Shown here piece by piece: positions 53,788 through 62,346 of a DNA stretch of 64,000 bases (position 1 is the first letter of the stretch; every line of letters starts with the position of its first letter). The notes under the pieces were generated by a model that saw only the letters and a list, made by a program, of their open reading frames with translations, searched no databases and was not told where the DNA came from. Source of the stretch: an uncultured Christensenella sp. (GTDB lineage: Bacteria > Bacillota > Clostridia > Christensenellales > CAG-917); contig CAJTNO010000002.1 in NCBI GenBank assembly GCA_910577815.1, positions 186,001-250,000 of the forward strand, given 5' to 3'. Both the position numbers and the translations under genes were made by a program.

Positions 53788-54249
53788 CTATCCGCGGCAG
53801 TTTTTACGCTTTTTTTTAAAAAAATCCGAAAGCAATGCGGCACAAGCCTCTTTCATATAACCGCCGCTAACCTCGACGTTATGATTGAACAGACCTTTTT
53901 CAAGCAGATTGACCTTCGAGCCGCAGGCTCCGCTTTTCTCGTCGTACGCTCCGAAATACACCGCGCGTATGCGCGTGTTTATCATAGCTCCCGCGCACAT
54001 AGGACAAGGCTCGAGCGTGACGTACAGCTCGCAATCCTCAAGCCACCAATTACCTAAGTCTTTCGCGCCTCTGTCAAGCGCTATCATCTCCGCGTGACGG
54101 AGCGCGTTATTCTCCCGCTCCTTGGCGTTGCCGCTTTCCGCGATTATTTTTCCGTCCTTGACAAGCACCGCGCCGACAGGAACCTCGTCAAGCTCCGCGC
54201 ATTGCTTAGCAAGCTCTATTGCGCGTTGCATAAACTGTTGATTGTACAT
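53788..54249 (-). CDS. tadA: tRNA-specific adenosine deaminase
   Basis: A 153-residue zinc deaminase converting the wobble adenosine of tRNA-Arg(ACG) to inosine. Zinc and catalytic residues are visible: HAE (His52, Glu54) and PCPMC (Cys82, Cys85), with the tRNA-binding NWWLEDCELYVTLEP and the typical FGAYDEKSGACGS segment. Length is normal. It follows rlmH by 68 bases in a same-strand run starting at walJ. A GGTGG ribosome site precedes the ATG. Confidence 0.96.
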   Translation of the reverse strand: MYNQQFMQRAIELAKQCAELDEVPVGAVLVKDGKIIAESGNAKERENNALRHAEMIALDRGAKDLGNWWLEDCELYVTLEPCPMCAGAMINTRIRAVYFGAYDEKSGACGSKVNLLEKGLFNHNVEVSGGYMKEACAALLSDFFKKKRKNCRG

Positions 54250-54317
54250 AAACCACCGTTTATATGTTTATTTAATATATTTAAACCTGCTATCGGGTTA
54301 TTTCCCGTTTATTTATA

Positions 54318-54776
54318 CTATTTGTTGTAAGGCGTACCCGCGATTATAGTCAATGCGCGATATATCTGCTCGGCAAGCACCACTCTGAAAAGCTGATGCG
54401 GCAGAGTAATCCTGCCAAAGGATATCAGCTTATCCGCGCGCGCTCTCAGCTCGTCCGTGTGACCGTGACTGCCGCCTATCAGAAAGGAAATTTCCTTAGT
54501 GCCGTCCAAGCCCCTTGCGCTTATAAGAGAGGCAAGCTCCTCGCTTGTTATCTGCTCTCCTCTGCCGTCCATTGCGATTATATAGCCCTTGGCTTTGTCA
54601 AGCAGCTGAACGCTCTCTATGCGCGACTGCTCCGCCGCAGTCTTTCCCTGCGGCGCATCGGGAAGTTCCGTCACGCGCACGTCGCCGAAGCGCGAGCATC
54701 GCTTGACGTATTCGTTTACGGCGTCCGAAAAATATCTTTCCTTTAGCTTTCCCGTTGCAATTATGTTTATTTTCAT
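54318..54776 (-). CDS. rlmH: 23S rRNA (pseudouridine1915-N3)-methyltransferase
   Basis: A 152-residue SPOUT methyltransferase of helix 69 of 23S rRNA. It carries the family start KINIIATGKLKERYF, the SAM-binding knot FLIGGSHGH, and the closing LPHQLFRVVLAEQIYRA ... PYNK. The start overlaps the stop of the preceding CPBP gene by four bases (ATGA). Association with walJ upstream matches the yycJ/rlmH neighbourhood near walRK in Bacilli. Confidence 0.97.
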   Translation of the reverse strand: MKINIIATGKLKERYFSDAVNEYVKRCSRFGDVRVTELPDAPQGKTAAEQSRIESVQLLDKAKGYIIAMDGRGEQITSEELASLISARGLDGTKEISFLIGGSHGHTDELRARADKLISFGRITLPHQLFRVVLAEQIYRALTIIAGTPYNK

Positions 54777-55732
54777 CTCATAAGCCCCCAGACAAGACTG
54801 AACAATGTTGCTCCCACGCCGAGAAGCACCGTAAGAATAAACGGAATATCCGTGCGCAAGGGCTTAGCTTCCACCGCAGGCTCGAAGGGGCGCGCGCCTA
54901 TTATGCCGTTTTTTACGGCGTCCTTACGCAATAGGTAAAACATAAGCACTAAAAGCGCGGCGCAAACAGCCACCGCGATAAAGCCCACAGCAAGCCCTGC
55001 GGGAGAGCCGTATATCCAGTTTTCTATTACCGTTATAAATGAGAGAATTCCGCCGTTCTGTCCGACGTATCCGCTTATCACAGACACGGCGTTATTTAAA
55101 AAGTGCATAAAAATCCCCGGAAATACCGAGCCCGTATAATACATCGTAAGCGCCATAACCGCTCCGCCGAAAAACGTGTAGCCCGTCTGCACTATGTTTT
55201 GGTGCATAAGCGAAAAAAGCAGCGCGCTTATAAGCACAAATTTCCAACCGCACTCCCTGTAGCCCGCAAACAGCAGTCCTCTATGCGTAAGCTCCTCGAA
55301 AACGGCGGGAAGCACGGCAACCAGAACCAGCTCGCGAAAAAGTACGCCTATGCTGCTGTAATCCGTAGGCGAGGACGTGCGGACATATCCTATAAGGCTC
55401 AAAAAATTCTGCCATACAAAGGATACTCCCGTAGACACCACTATCATACAAACGCCAAGCACAAGCACTCGCGCGGCGGTTTTAGCGGATATTTTTTTTA
55501 CGGCAAAATCGGAAATTACAGTCTTAACGCCCTCTCTGCGCCCGACCGTCAGCAGGTAAAGAGACACGGGCATAACGCCGAAAATCATAATCTGCACCAT
55601 ACAGGAATAAAACGCGTCGCTGTTGTCCACTCCGAGCGCGGAATATACGTCGAGAGAGGACGCAATCCTCAATAGCAGAGTAGCCGCAACTACGGCGAAA
55701 TATATAAAGCCTATACTGTTGCGCTTTGTCAT
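54773..55732 (-). CDS. CPBP-family intramembrane metalloprotease
   Basis: A 319-residue polytopic membrane protein with about eight hydrophobic segments. The CPBP (Abi/CaaX protease and bacteriocin-processing) signature is present: FEELTHRG (Glu-Glu-x-x-x-Arg, about residues 144-149) and, two helices later, FSLMHQN with the metal-binding His. An N-D/N segment near MHFLNN forms the last motif. Substrates of bacterial members are mostly unknown (prenylated-type peptides, bacteriocins, sigma-factor regulators). It overlaps both neighbours by four bases and is adjacent to a second paralogue, so the pair arose by tandem duplication. Confidence 0.88.
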   Translation of the reverse strand: MTKRNSIGFIYFAVVAATLLLRIASSLDVYSALGVDNSDAFYSCMVQIMIFGVMPVSLYLLTVGRREGVKTVISDFAVKKISAKTAARVLVLGVCMIVVSTGVSFVWQNFLSLIGYVRTSSPTDYSSIGVLFRELVLVAVLPAVFEELTHRGLLFAGYRECGWKFVLISALLFSLMHQNIVQTGYTFFGGAVMALTMYYTGSVFPGIFMHFLNNAVSVISGYVGQNGGILSFITVIENWIYGSPAGLAVGFIAVAVCAALLVLMFYLLRKDAVKNGIIGARPFEPAVEAKPLRTDIPFILTVLLGVGATLFSLVWGLMR

Positions 55733-56817
55733 TTAATAAGCCCCGAAATAAAGGAATAGAGCCAGTAAGCAATAGACAGTCCGAGCGCAATCCAAACACC
55801 TATCATAGGCTGCGCTTTGCCGCGATAATCCACCTCGTTTGCGCGCGTAAGCACTCTTGTAGTCCTTTTCCAGCCGCTCTTTTTGAAGAGAGAACCGAAG
55901 TATTTAAAAAAGTCCTTAACGGGATTGGTCTTCACGTTTTCGGGAAGTATCGCGGTAATCGTAAACTCGTCGTAAACTATTCCCTCATCGGTAACCCTGT
56001 ACTCGCCGCGCTTGTCGCCGAGTCTGCTCAAAATAAAGAAAAGCAATACCAGAAGGAAAATTCCTATTAAAACGCTCGCCGCGCCCGTAAGCCAGTTGAA
56101 ATAGCCCAACTGAACAGATATATCTTCCACCTGAGGAATATATAAGGATAATGTTATACTTATAAAATTATTAAAGAAATGTACAAGAACCGTCATCCAT
56201 AGCGAGCCAGTAAGTATAAGAGTGATAGCCATTGTCACGCCGAGACCGAATTGGTGAACCGTCTGCACAGGATTTGAGTGCATAAGACTGAAGAACAGCG
56301 CGGACATAAGAATACCGAACCATACGTTTTTGGTGCTTAATCCGTGCAATACGTGACCGCGCATCAACAGCTCCTCGCCGAACGCGGGCAATATCGCCAT
56401 AACGAATAGTGCAAGAAAATATATGCCTACGTTGCCGCCGCCCGGCATAGCCACGCCCGATTTTGTCGGGTATCCTATAATGTTCAAAAATGAAATCCAG
56501 GCGTTGGCAAGCGGAAGAAATACAAGAATCGTCGCTATTGCTATAAACGGAGCAAGTATGAACTGTCTTGCGTCGCGCGGTCTGCGTATTCTTGCAATGC
56601 TTATCTCGTCCAAACGACGCACCTTTGCATAAATGAGAACGCTTGCAAAAAATGCTGCCTGCATAAGCGTGTAGCCTACCCAATCCAACACTCGCATTCC
56701 TCCGAATGCAATGTCCCTTGGGATTAAAAGCGATATAAACATAGATATCAACGAGCCTGCGCAGAGTGCTATAAGATATATCGACGAGCTTTCACTTGCT
56801 CCTATGGTTTTTCTCAT
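55729..56817 (-). CDS. CPBP-family intramembrane metalloprotease (second copy)
   Basis: A 362-residue membrane protease like its neighbour: GEELLMRG (about residues 145-152), FSLMHSNPVQTVHQFGLG, and VHFFNNFIS. The shared blocks (EExxxRG; FSLMH-x-N-x-VQT; HF-x-NN) place the two as paralogues. This copy has a long C-terminal hydrophilic region (EYRVTDEGIVYDEFTITAIL ... RTTRVLTRANEVDYRGKAQ) inserted before the last membrane segment, absent in the other. It overlaps walJ and the next CPBP gene by four bases each. Confidence 0.88.
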   Translation of the reverse strand: MRKTIGASESSSIYLIALCAGSLISMFISLLIPRDIAFGGMRVLDWVGYTLMQAAFFASVLIYAKVRRLDEISIARIRRPRDARQFILAPFIAIATILVFLPLANAWISFLNIIGYPTKSGVAMPGGGNVGIYFLALFVMAILPAFGEELLMRGHVLHGLSTKNVWFGILMSALFFSLMHSNPVQTVHQFGLGVTMAITLILTGSLWMTVLVHFFNNFISITLSLYIPQVEDISVQLGYFNWLTGAASVLIGIFLLVLLFFILSRLGDKRGEYRVTDEGIVYDEFTITAILPENVKTNPVKDFFKYFGSLFKKSGWKRTTRVLTRANEVDYRGKAQPMIGVWIALGLSIAYWLYSFISGLIK

Positions 56818-57593
56818 TCTATTTCAAATACCTCGCTTTTACGGTTTTGATGCGCTATATGCAGGGAAATATTGCTGTCCCCCATATTTTCAAGCGCGTC
56901 GCGCACGGTGTCGAACGCGCACTGCTCGGTGTTGTTGTTTTCGCTTATATGCCCGAGCAGAAGATGCTTTATGCTGCTCTGTCCGCTAAGATGCGCGACG
57001 AGCCTCGCGGTTGCGTCGTTGGACAGGTGACCTCTGTCCGAGAGTATACGCGACTTAAGCATAGGCGGATATTTACCCTCTTTAAGCATAGTCACGTCGT
57101 GATTGGACTCGAGCAGCACCACCTCGCTGTCCTTGATATTGCGCAAAACCCCTCGGGTGGGAATGCCTATATCCGTAGCCACGCTGCATCTCGCGCGCCC
57201 CGAGCAGAGCGTGTATGCAAGCGGATAGGCGGCGTCGTGCGGAATTCTGAACGGCTCAACATCGATATCGCCTACCGAAAAGCCGCCCTCGTAATTCTCC
57301 ACGTCGGCGACGTTTTTAAGCGCGCACTGTCTGTCGTATATCGCCTTCAGCGTGAACGGATGGGCGTATATTTTACAATCCTCGCAGAGCCTGGGCAGAG
57401 CTCTTACGTGGTCGGTATGCTCGTGGGTAATCACCACTCCGTCGAGCATAGAGGGCTTAAGCCCCAAATCCTCAAGCTCGTCGCAAAGCCGCGTATAGGA
57501 AATGCCTGCGTCAACCAGCAACGCGGATTTATCGGACATTATCAGCGTGGCATTGCCCTTGCTGCCACTTGCGAGCGATATAAGCTTTAACAT
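56814..57593 (-). CDS. walJ: MBL-fold metallohydrolase, WalJ/YycJ-like
   Basis: A 259-residue metallo-beta-lactamase-fold hydrolase. The metal-binding motif THEHTDH is at residues 56-62; LASGSKGNATLI and FRIPHDAAYPLAYTL are characteristic of the WalJ/YycJ subgroup, which has been reported to act as a 5'-to-3' DNA exonuclease in mismatch repair. Further metal ligands are His in ATDIG/ESNHD and GHISENNN. It heads an operon with two CPBP proteases, rlmH and tadA. The start at 57593 has no good ribosome site and lies about 22 bases beyond a terminator stem at 57615-57636. Confidence 0.88.
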   Translation of the reverse strand: MLKLISLASGSKGNATLIMSDKSALLVDAGISYTRLCDELEDLGLKPSMLDGVVITHEHTDHVRALPRLCEDCKIYAHPFTLKAIYDRQCALKNVADVENYEGGFSVGDIDVEPFRIPHDAAYPLAYTLCSGRARCSVATDIGIPTRGVLRNIKDSEVVLLESNHDVTMLKEGKYPPMLKSRILSDRGHLSNDATARLVAHLSGQSSIKHLLLGHISENNNTEQCAFDTVRDALENMGDSNISLHIAHQNRKSEVFEIE

Positions 57594-57614
57594 CTTTTAC
57601 TACAGTTAAAAAAA

Positions 57615-57636
57615 AGGAGCGCGCCCTCGCGCTCCT
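57615..57636 (-). terminator. Terminator after the three-gene zinc-ribbon/membrane unit
   Basis: A 9-bp stem AGGAGCGCG/CGCGCTCCT with loop CCCT, followed on the minus strand by a run of T8. Confidence 0.9.
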
Positions 57637-57645
57637 CTTGAGTTT

Positions 57646-58503
57646 TTATATTTCCGAGCCGCGTCTTATCCGCTGCTCCTCCCTGTCCTCCCTGCGGTTG
57701 AGCAGTACGGAGAAGATAACGGTAAGCAGGAAATTGAACGCGCTTACCGAAAGCATTACAAGCAAGCCGATGTTTTCATCCGCAATGAACCCGCCCTGTA
57801 CGATATCGTAGACGAGTATGCCTATAAAGCAGCCCATATTGAGGAATGAAAGTATCGGAGAAATGGGCTTCGGATATTTGCCTATAATTATGCCGAGCGC
57901 GGTAAGCACAACCTGTATGCCCGCAAGTCCCATAACTATGACGTATATCAGATTGAATACGTCCGCCTCTATGTCGAAGCCACCTGCTATCCAAATCTTT
58001 ATTATGCCTATTACGTCGAAGCCCGCTATTTCCATAACGCCTATATTTGTCATCTTGTAGGACAGGAAGAAGGGAAGAATAAACAGCGCGGTAACGATGA
58101 AGGACACAAACGAGAATATCCTCGGGAAGGATGTCTTTCTCTTTTTCCTTACGGCTTTTCTGCGCTCGACGGTATCGAAGGAGGTATCCTCGCCGTAACT
58201 CTCCTCCTCTGCGCTCTCGTAGCCGCCCTGCCTTGAATCCGTGCGCAAGACGTTGCTGTCCTGCGTCATATACGGCACGACCGCGAGAGGCACGACTATC
58301 GGCTGAAGCTGTATGGTATTGTGCTTGGGCGCGACGATAGGCACGGGACCGCCTATGCCGACCTGTTTCATAACGGTTACGTCTGCGCCGACGTCAAGCT
58401 GCGGAGAACCGTAGGCGTCCGCCTCGTATAACGGCTCGCCGTCCGCCATATCGACGGTGATAGGCTCGTCCTGAATGACGACTTCCTGATGCTTTCTTGA
58501 CAT
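57646..58503 (-). CDS. Uncharacterised membrane protein with Pro-rich motif
   Basis: A 285-residue protein, family not recognised. Residues 1-115 are hydrophilic and contain the motif PIVVPLAVVPYMTQ (about 68-81). A basic cluster (RRKAVRKKRKTSFPR) precedes four to five hydrophobic segments: about 130-150, 160-180, 186-208, 219-238 and 245-268. A basic tail follows. The motif recurs in the zinc-ribbon protein of the same unit as PIVQPVAFVPYVTQ. It is the last gene of a three-gene unit (57646-60597), 24 bases after its neighbour. The start follows AGGAGG. Confidence 0.75.
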   Translation of the reverse strand: MSRKHQEVVIQDEPITVDMADGEPLYEADAYGSPQLDVGADVTVMKQVGIGGPVPIVAPKHNTIQLQPIVVPLAVVPYMTQDSNVLRTDSRQGGYESAEEESYGEDTSFDTVERRKAVRKKRKTSFPRIFSFVSFIVTALFILPFFLSYKMTNIGVMEIAGFDVIGIIKIWIAGGFDIEADVFNLIYVIVMGLAGIQVVLTALGIIIGKYPKPISPILSFLNMGCFIGILVYDIVQGGFIADENIGLLVMLSVSAFNFLLTVIFSVLLNRREDREEQRIRRGSEI

Positions 58504-58527
58504 AAATACCTCCTGTAATGCCGCTGC

Positions 58528-59313
58528 TTATCCGAGATAACCGTATCTGTCCGAGTCTATAAGCGTACAGATAAGCGACACTATAAAGTATCCCGCGGCG
58601 AATACCACAAGCGAGAACAGCTCGCTTGTTTTAAAGCCGCGGATAAAATCGTTTATAAAATCTATCTTTTCAATGCCCACTGCCTCCGCGCCGACCAAGG
58701 AGGTGATAAACACCGCAAGTACGGCTAAGAGATATACTCCCGCATTGGCGGTGTATTTGACGGGCTTATATGTTCCGAGTATGGAAAACAGAGCTTTGAA
58801 CAGGTTTATAGCAAGGAATAGAATTCCCGCAAGCAGCACGATGTCGGGGATAACCGCAATCCAGATAACGCGCACCGATTCGCCCGACCAGCCGAGCTGC
58901 GCCGTAGCCTTAAACGCCTCTACGATATTGTGTATAGCCGCAAACCTTCTCGGCACGTATCTGAACGGGAAATCCTCCAGCCATACGCCCGTAGCACTGA
59001 GTATATAGGGCAGAATAAGCACGGTTGTGATAAGCAGCATAATGACGCCGATAATCATATTTTTACTGCGCTTACGCCTTTTCCACTTCTTGCTGATGTC
59101 CTCGGTTTTGGGCTGGAAATCGTTTGCGGTGCTTGCCTCGCGGGAGAATTCGTTGTCCTCCTGCTCCTCAACCTCTATTCTCGGAGTTATCACAAACTCC
59201 TGCTTAATCGTAGGCATAACGTGACAACTCGAATTATGTATAGGCGTAGGCGCGAGGCGTATGCCCGCGTCGTCGACTCCCCTATTTTTGATTTTAAATT
59301 TTTCGTCTGCCAT
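58528..59313 (-). CDS. Uncharacterised membrane protein
   Basis: A 261-residue protein, family not recognised. Residues 1-75 are hydrophilic, with LAPTPIHNSSCHVMPTIKQ and an acidic patch. A basic cluster (KKWKRRKRSK) precedes about four hydrophobic segments (about 86-110, 145-170, 181-206, 230-252). The organisation matches the downstream gene: disordered front, basic boundary, several helices, central Phe/Ala-rich loop. It is the middle gene of the three-gene unit, 36 bases after the zinc-ribbon gene. GAGG precedes the ATG. Confidence 0.72.
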   Translation of the reverse strand: MADEKFKIKNRGVDDAGIRLAPTPIHNSSCHVMPTIKQEFVITPRIEVEEQEDNEFSREASTANDFQPKTEDISKKWKRRKRSKNMIIGVIMLLITTVLILPYILSATGVWLEDFPFRYVPRRFAAIHNIVEAFKATAQLGWSGESVRVIWIAVIPDIVLLAGILFLAINLFKALFSILGTYKPVKYTANAGVYLLAVLAVFITSLVGAEAVGIEKIDFINDFIRGFKTSELFSLVVFAAGYFIVSLICTLIDSDRYGYLG

Positions 59314-59330
59314 TTAAACCTCGTTTACAG

Positions 59331-59344
59331 TAGCCTATAGGCTA
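59331..59344. repeat. Palindrome between the zinc-ribbon gene and its neighbour
   Basis: TAGCCTATAGGCTA, extended by ACAG/CTGT on the outer side, in the 36-base gap. It has no T-run, so an RNA-stabilising hairpin is more likely than a terminator. Confidence 0.4.
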
Positions 59345-59349
59345 AGCTG

Positions 59350-60597
59350 TCAGATTCTGTTTCTTCTGTCGCGCCTTCCGTGCGAAGCGGATTTCGGCGC
59401 GGGCTGCTCGCTCTGCTCCGGCTGAACGGGCTGTCTTTCGGTAACCTCGGGAGAATACTGCATAAGCGGCTGCTCCTGAGTCACGTAGGGCACGAACGCC
59501 ACGGGCTGAACGATAGGAGGCATCTGTCTGCGCTGCTCCTCCTGATAATAGTAAGCCGCGCTGTCCTGAGGTGTCGGCTGCGCGCCCTGCTGAGCGGGAG
59601 CGCTCTGCGGATAGGGATACGGCGGCTGATAAGGAGGATAGCCGTAAGGCGCAAACGGAGGATAGGGATAGCCGTAAAACGGCGGACGTCCCGAGAAATC
59701 CGCGGGCGGCTCCTTTTTCTCCTGCTCCTCGGGCTTTGCGGTCGTTTCGGACTGCTCGGGCGCGGGATTCTTAAGCTGCGCCTCGAACTCCTCGAGCGTA
59801 GGTATTTTATCGCGCTTCAAATCCTCCTCGGGCGCGGGAATTATGCGTTGCTTGCGCTTGACGGGCGGGCTTTGCTTTATCTTGTTTTTTGCAAGCAGCA
59901 AAAGCGCGCGCGCCTTATTGCGTCCGCAGTTTGTGCAGGCGGTTGCGGTAAGCGGATTTATCGTTCCGCAAGCGGGACACACATAGGTTTCGGTTTCTAT
60001 ATCGTCCTCGTCTATCTGCGAATAAGGGTCCGCGTAATAGCGCGAATAATCCTTTAAGGACACGGACATCTTCTTTAAAAGCTCCACGTCCTCGGCACCG
60101 AGCTCGTTTATCTTGTTTTTGTACGCCTCGAGAGTGCTGAGCTTATGCGAATAATCCTCCTCGCATTTCTGCTTATAATGCTCTACCTCGAGCATAGCCT
60201 CTTCCTTTTCCTCGGCAACCCTCGCGCGCTTTTTTGCAATCTCTTTATCTACCGCCGCCATTCTGTCGCGCTCCATAGTGTCAAGACGCTTCTTGGTCTT
60301 GCGAGCGTCGAGCATATCGTTATCGGAGTGCGTTTCGCTGTCCAGATTTATGGGCGCGCCGCAGGATACGCAATACTTTGCGCCCGGCAGATTTTTAGCT
60401 CCGCAAACCGCGCAAACGGGCTTGCGCATAACGGAAAGAATACCGCCGCAGCTTGCGCAGTATCTGCTGCCCGCGCCGTTTTTTGCGCCGCATATGGGAC
60501 AAACGGTTTCGTAGTTTTCAACTACGTCCGCTCCGCATTTAATACAAAATGCCTGTCCCTGTTTTACTTCGTTTCCGCAAATCTTACAAACGAACAT
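59350..60597 (-). CDS. Multi-zinc-ribbon protein with coiled coil and Pro/Tyr-rich tail
   Basis: A 415-residue protein. Three N-terminal zinc ribbons have cysteine pairs at 4/7 and 18/21, 33/36 and 47/50, and 62/65 and 76/79. A charged coiled coil follows (about 95-165, KKRARVAEEKEEAMLEV), then a fourth ribbon (VCPACGTINPLTATACTNCG, about 208-228). The remainder is low-complexity: Glu/Pro-rich then PPFYGYPYPPFAPYGYPPYQ, ending in a basic RRDRRNRI. The tail carries PIVQPVAFVPYVTQ, nearly the same as in the membrane protein two genes downstream. Double zinc ribbons with Pro/Tyr tails often scaffold membrane proteins; the partner is unknown. AGGAG lies upstream of the ATG. Confidence 0.78.
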   Translation of the reverse strand: MFVCKICGNEVKQGQAFCIKCGADVVENYETVCPICGAKNGAGSRYCASCGGILSVMRKPVCAVCGAKNLPGAKYCVSCGAPINLDSETHSDNDMLDARKTKKRLDTMERDRMAAVDKEIAKKRARVAEEKEEAMLEVEHYKQKCEEDYSHKLSTLEAYKNKINELGAEDVELLKKMSVSLKDYSRYYADPYSQIDEDDIETETYVCPACGTINPLTATACTNCGRNKARALLLLAKNKIKQSPPVKRKQRIIPAPEEDLKRDKIPTLEEFEAQLKNPAPEQSETTAKPEEQEKKEPPADFSGRPPFYGYPYPPFAPYGYPPYQPPYPYPQSAPAQQGAQPTPQDSAAYYYQEEQRRQMPPIVQPVAFVPYVTQEQPLMQYSPEVTERQPVQPEQSEQPAPKSASHGRRDRRNRI

Positions 60598-60728
60598 ATC
60601 TTTGCTCCTATATTTGTGTACGTCGCGTACTTTACCATTTCCGGTCTTGCAGTTCCCTTGAGCGTCGTGAACTTCTCTTTTACGCCGACATAATTATCTT
60701 TGCACACAAGGCGTGACAGTCGACGCAA

Positions 60729-62345
60729 TTATTTTACTTTATAGCTATCTTTTAGTCCGACAATGCTGTTAAACTCGTTATCCCCGTTACGCTTGATAAA
60801 GTAACCCTCTCTCAAAAACTGAAAGCGTGTATGCACGGGCGCTTCCGCAACAAGTCGCTCCGCCTTGCCGTTAAGCACCGTGAGCGAATTGGGATTAAGT
60901 CTGTCCATATAATCCCCGTCGCCGTCCTCAATCAGATAATCGAACATATTGAGCGTGACGTCCGCGCAATCAAGAGCGTTTACCCAGTGTATGGTTCCCT
61001 TGACCTTCATATTGGCGCCTTCCTCTCCCGATTTCGTTCCCTCGATATAATCGACGTGAACGGCGGATACGTTGCCCTCGCTGTCAAGCTCGCTGCTCTT
61101 GTATTTCACGATATAAGCGCCCTTGAGCCTTACTATTCCGTCGGGCTTCAGACGGAAATACTTGGGCGGAGGATTGAGTGAGAAATCGTCCTGCTCGATA
61201 TAAAGCTCCCTCGAGAAGCTGACTCCGTGAACGCCCGCGTTCTCCTGCTGAGGATTGTTTTCTATATACATCGTTTCGGTCTTACCCTCGGGATAGTTGT
61301 CTATTATAAGCTTAAGCGGCTTTGTTACAACCATAGCTCGCGCGGCGTTTGCGTTTAAATCCTCGCGAACGCAATGCTCCAGTATGGAGATATCAACCTC
61401 GCTGTCCGCCTTTGCAACGCCTATGCGAGCGCAGAAATCGCGGATTGCCGCAGGGGTATAGCCTCTCTCTCTTATGCCCGAAAGCGTGGAAAGACGGGGG
61501 TCGTCCCAGCCCCAGACGATATTTTCGTCCACAAGCTTTTTGATAAAACGCTTACTCATAACGGTATGGGTAAGATTGAGTCTTGCAAACTCTATCTGCC
61601 TCGGGCGCGGATTGAAGCCGCAGTTCAGCGTAACCCAATCATACAGCGGACGGTGATTTTCAAACTCGAGCGAGCACAGCGAGTGGGATATACCCTCTAT
61701 CGCGTCCTCTATGGGATGCGCGAAGTCGTACATCGGATAGATGCACCACTTGTCGCCCGTGTGCGGATGCGTCGCGTGGCAAATGCGGTAAATTACGGGG
61801 TCGCGCATATTTATGTTGGGCGACGACATATCGATTTTTGCGCGGAGCACCTTTTCGCCGTCGGCAAACTCGCCCGCTCTCATACGCTCGAAAAGCTCTA
61901 AATTCTCCTTAACGCTTCTGTTTCTGTACGGGCTTTCCGTTCCCGGCACGGAGAAGCTTCCGCGCATCGCGCTTATCTCGTCCGCGCTGAGGTCGCACAC
62001 GTACGCCTTTCCGTCCCCGATAAGCTTTATGGCGCACTCGTACATTCTCTCGAAATAATCGCTCGCGTTATAAAGTCCGTCCCACTTGAAGCCGAGCCAT
62101 TCGATATCGCGCTTTATGCTCTCCATATACTCCACGTCCTCCTTTGCGGGATTGGTGTCGTCAAAGCGGAGATTGCAGGTGCCGTTGTACTTTTCCTTAA
62201 CGCCGAAGTTTATGCAAAGCGCCTTTGCGTGTCCTATGTGCAGATAGCCGTTAGGCTCCGGAGGGAACCTCGTAACTATTTCGTTTACCTTGCCGTCGGC
62301 AAGGTCTTTTTCGATAAATTCCTCTATAAAATTCTTAGCTTCCAT
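60729..62345 (-). CDS. glnS: Glutaminyl-tRNA synthetase
   Basis: A 538-residue class I synthetase. The catalytic core starts TRFPPEPNGYLHIGHAKA (HIGH at 36-39); the second signature reads VMSKRFI. The GlnRS-type C-terminal beta barrels follow (EDDFSLNPPPKYFRL and TIHWVNA). This charges tRNA-Gln directly, bypassing the Glu-tRNA-Gln amidotransferase route typical of most Bacillota. Start MEAKNF is one base after the stop of a small upstream gene. No terminator separates it clearly from the zinc-ribbon gene 131 bases downstream. Confidence 0.95.
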   Translation of the reverse strand: MEAKNFIEEFIEKDLADGKVNEIVTRFPPEPNGYLHIGHAKALCINFGVKEKYNGTCNLRFDDTNPAKEDVEYMESIKRDIEWLGFKWDGLYNASDYFERMYECAIKLIGDGKAYVCDLSADEISAMRGSFSVPGTESPYRNRSVKENLELFERMRAGEFADGEKVLRAKIDMSSPNINMRDPVIYRICHATHPHTGDKWCIYPMYDFAHPIEDAIEGISHSLCSLEFENHRPLYDWVTLNCGFNPRPRQIEFARLNLTHTVMSKRFIKKLVDENIVWGWDDPRLSTLSGIRERGYTPAAIRDFCARIGVAKADSEVDISILEHCVREDLNANAARAMVVTKPLKLIIDNYPEGKTETMYIENNPQQENAGVHGVSFSRELYIEQDDFSLNPPPKYFRLKPDGIVRLKGAYIVKYKSSELDSEGNVSAVHVDYIEGTKSGEEGANMKVKGTIHWVNALDCADVTLNMFDYLIEDGDGDYMDRLNPNSLTVLNGKAERLVAEAPVHTRFQFLREGYFIKRNGDNEFNSIVGLKDSYKVK

Positions 62346-62346
62346 A

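Noticed and set aside
60598..60728. Promoter for the zinc-ribbon unit
   Set aside because: No pair of boxes with proper spacing was found; co-transcription with glnS is as likely.
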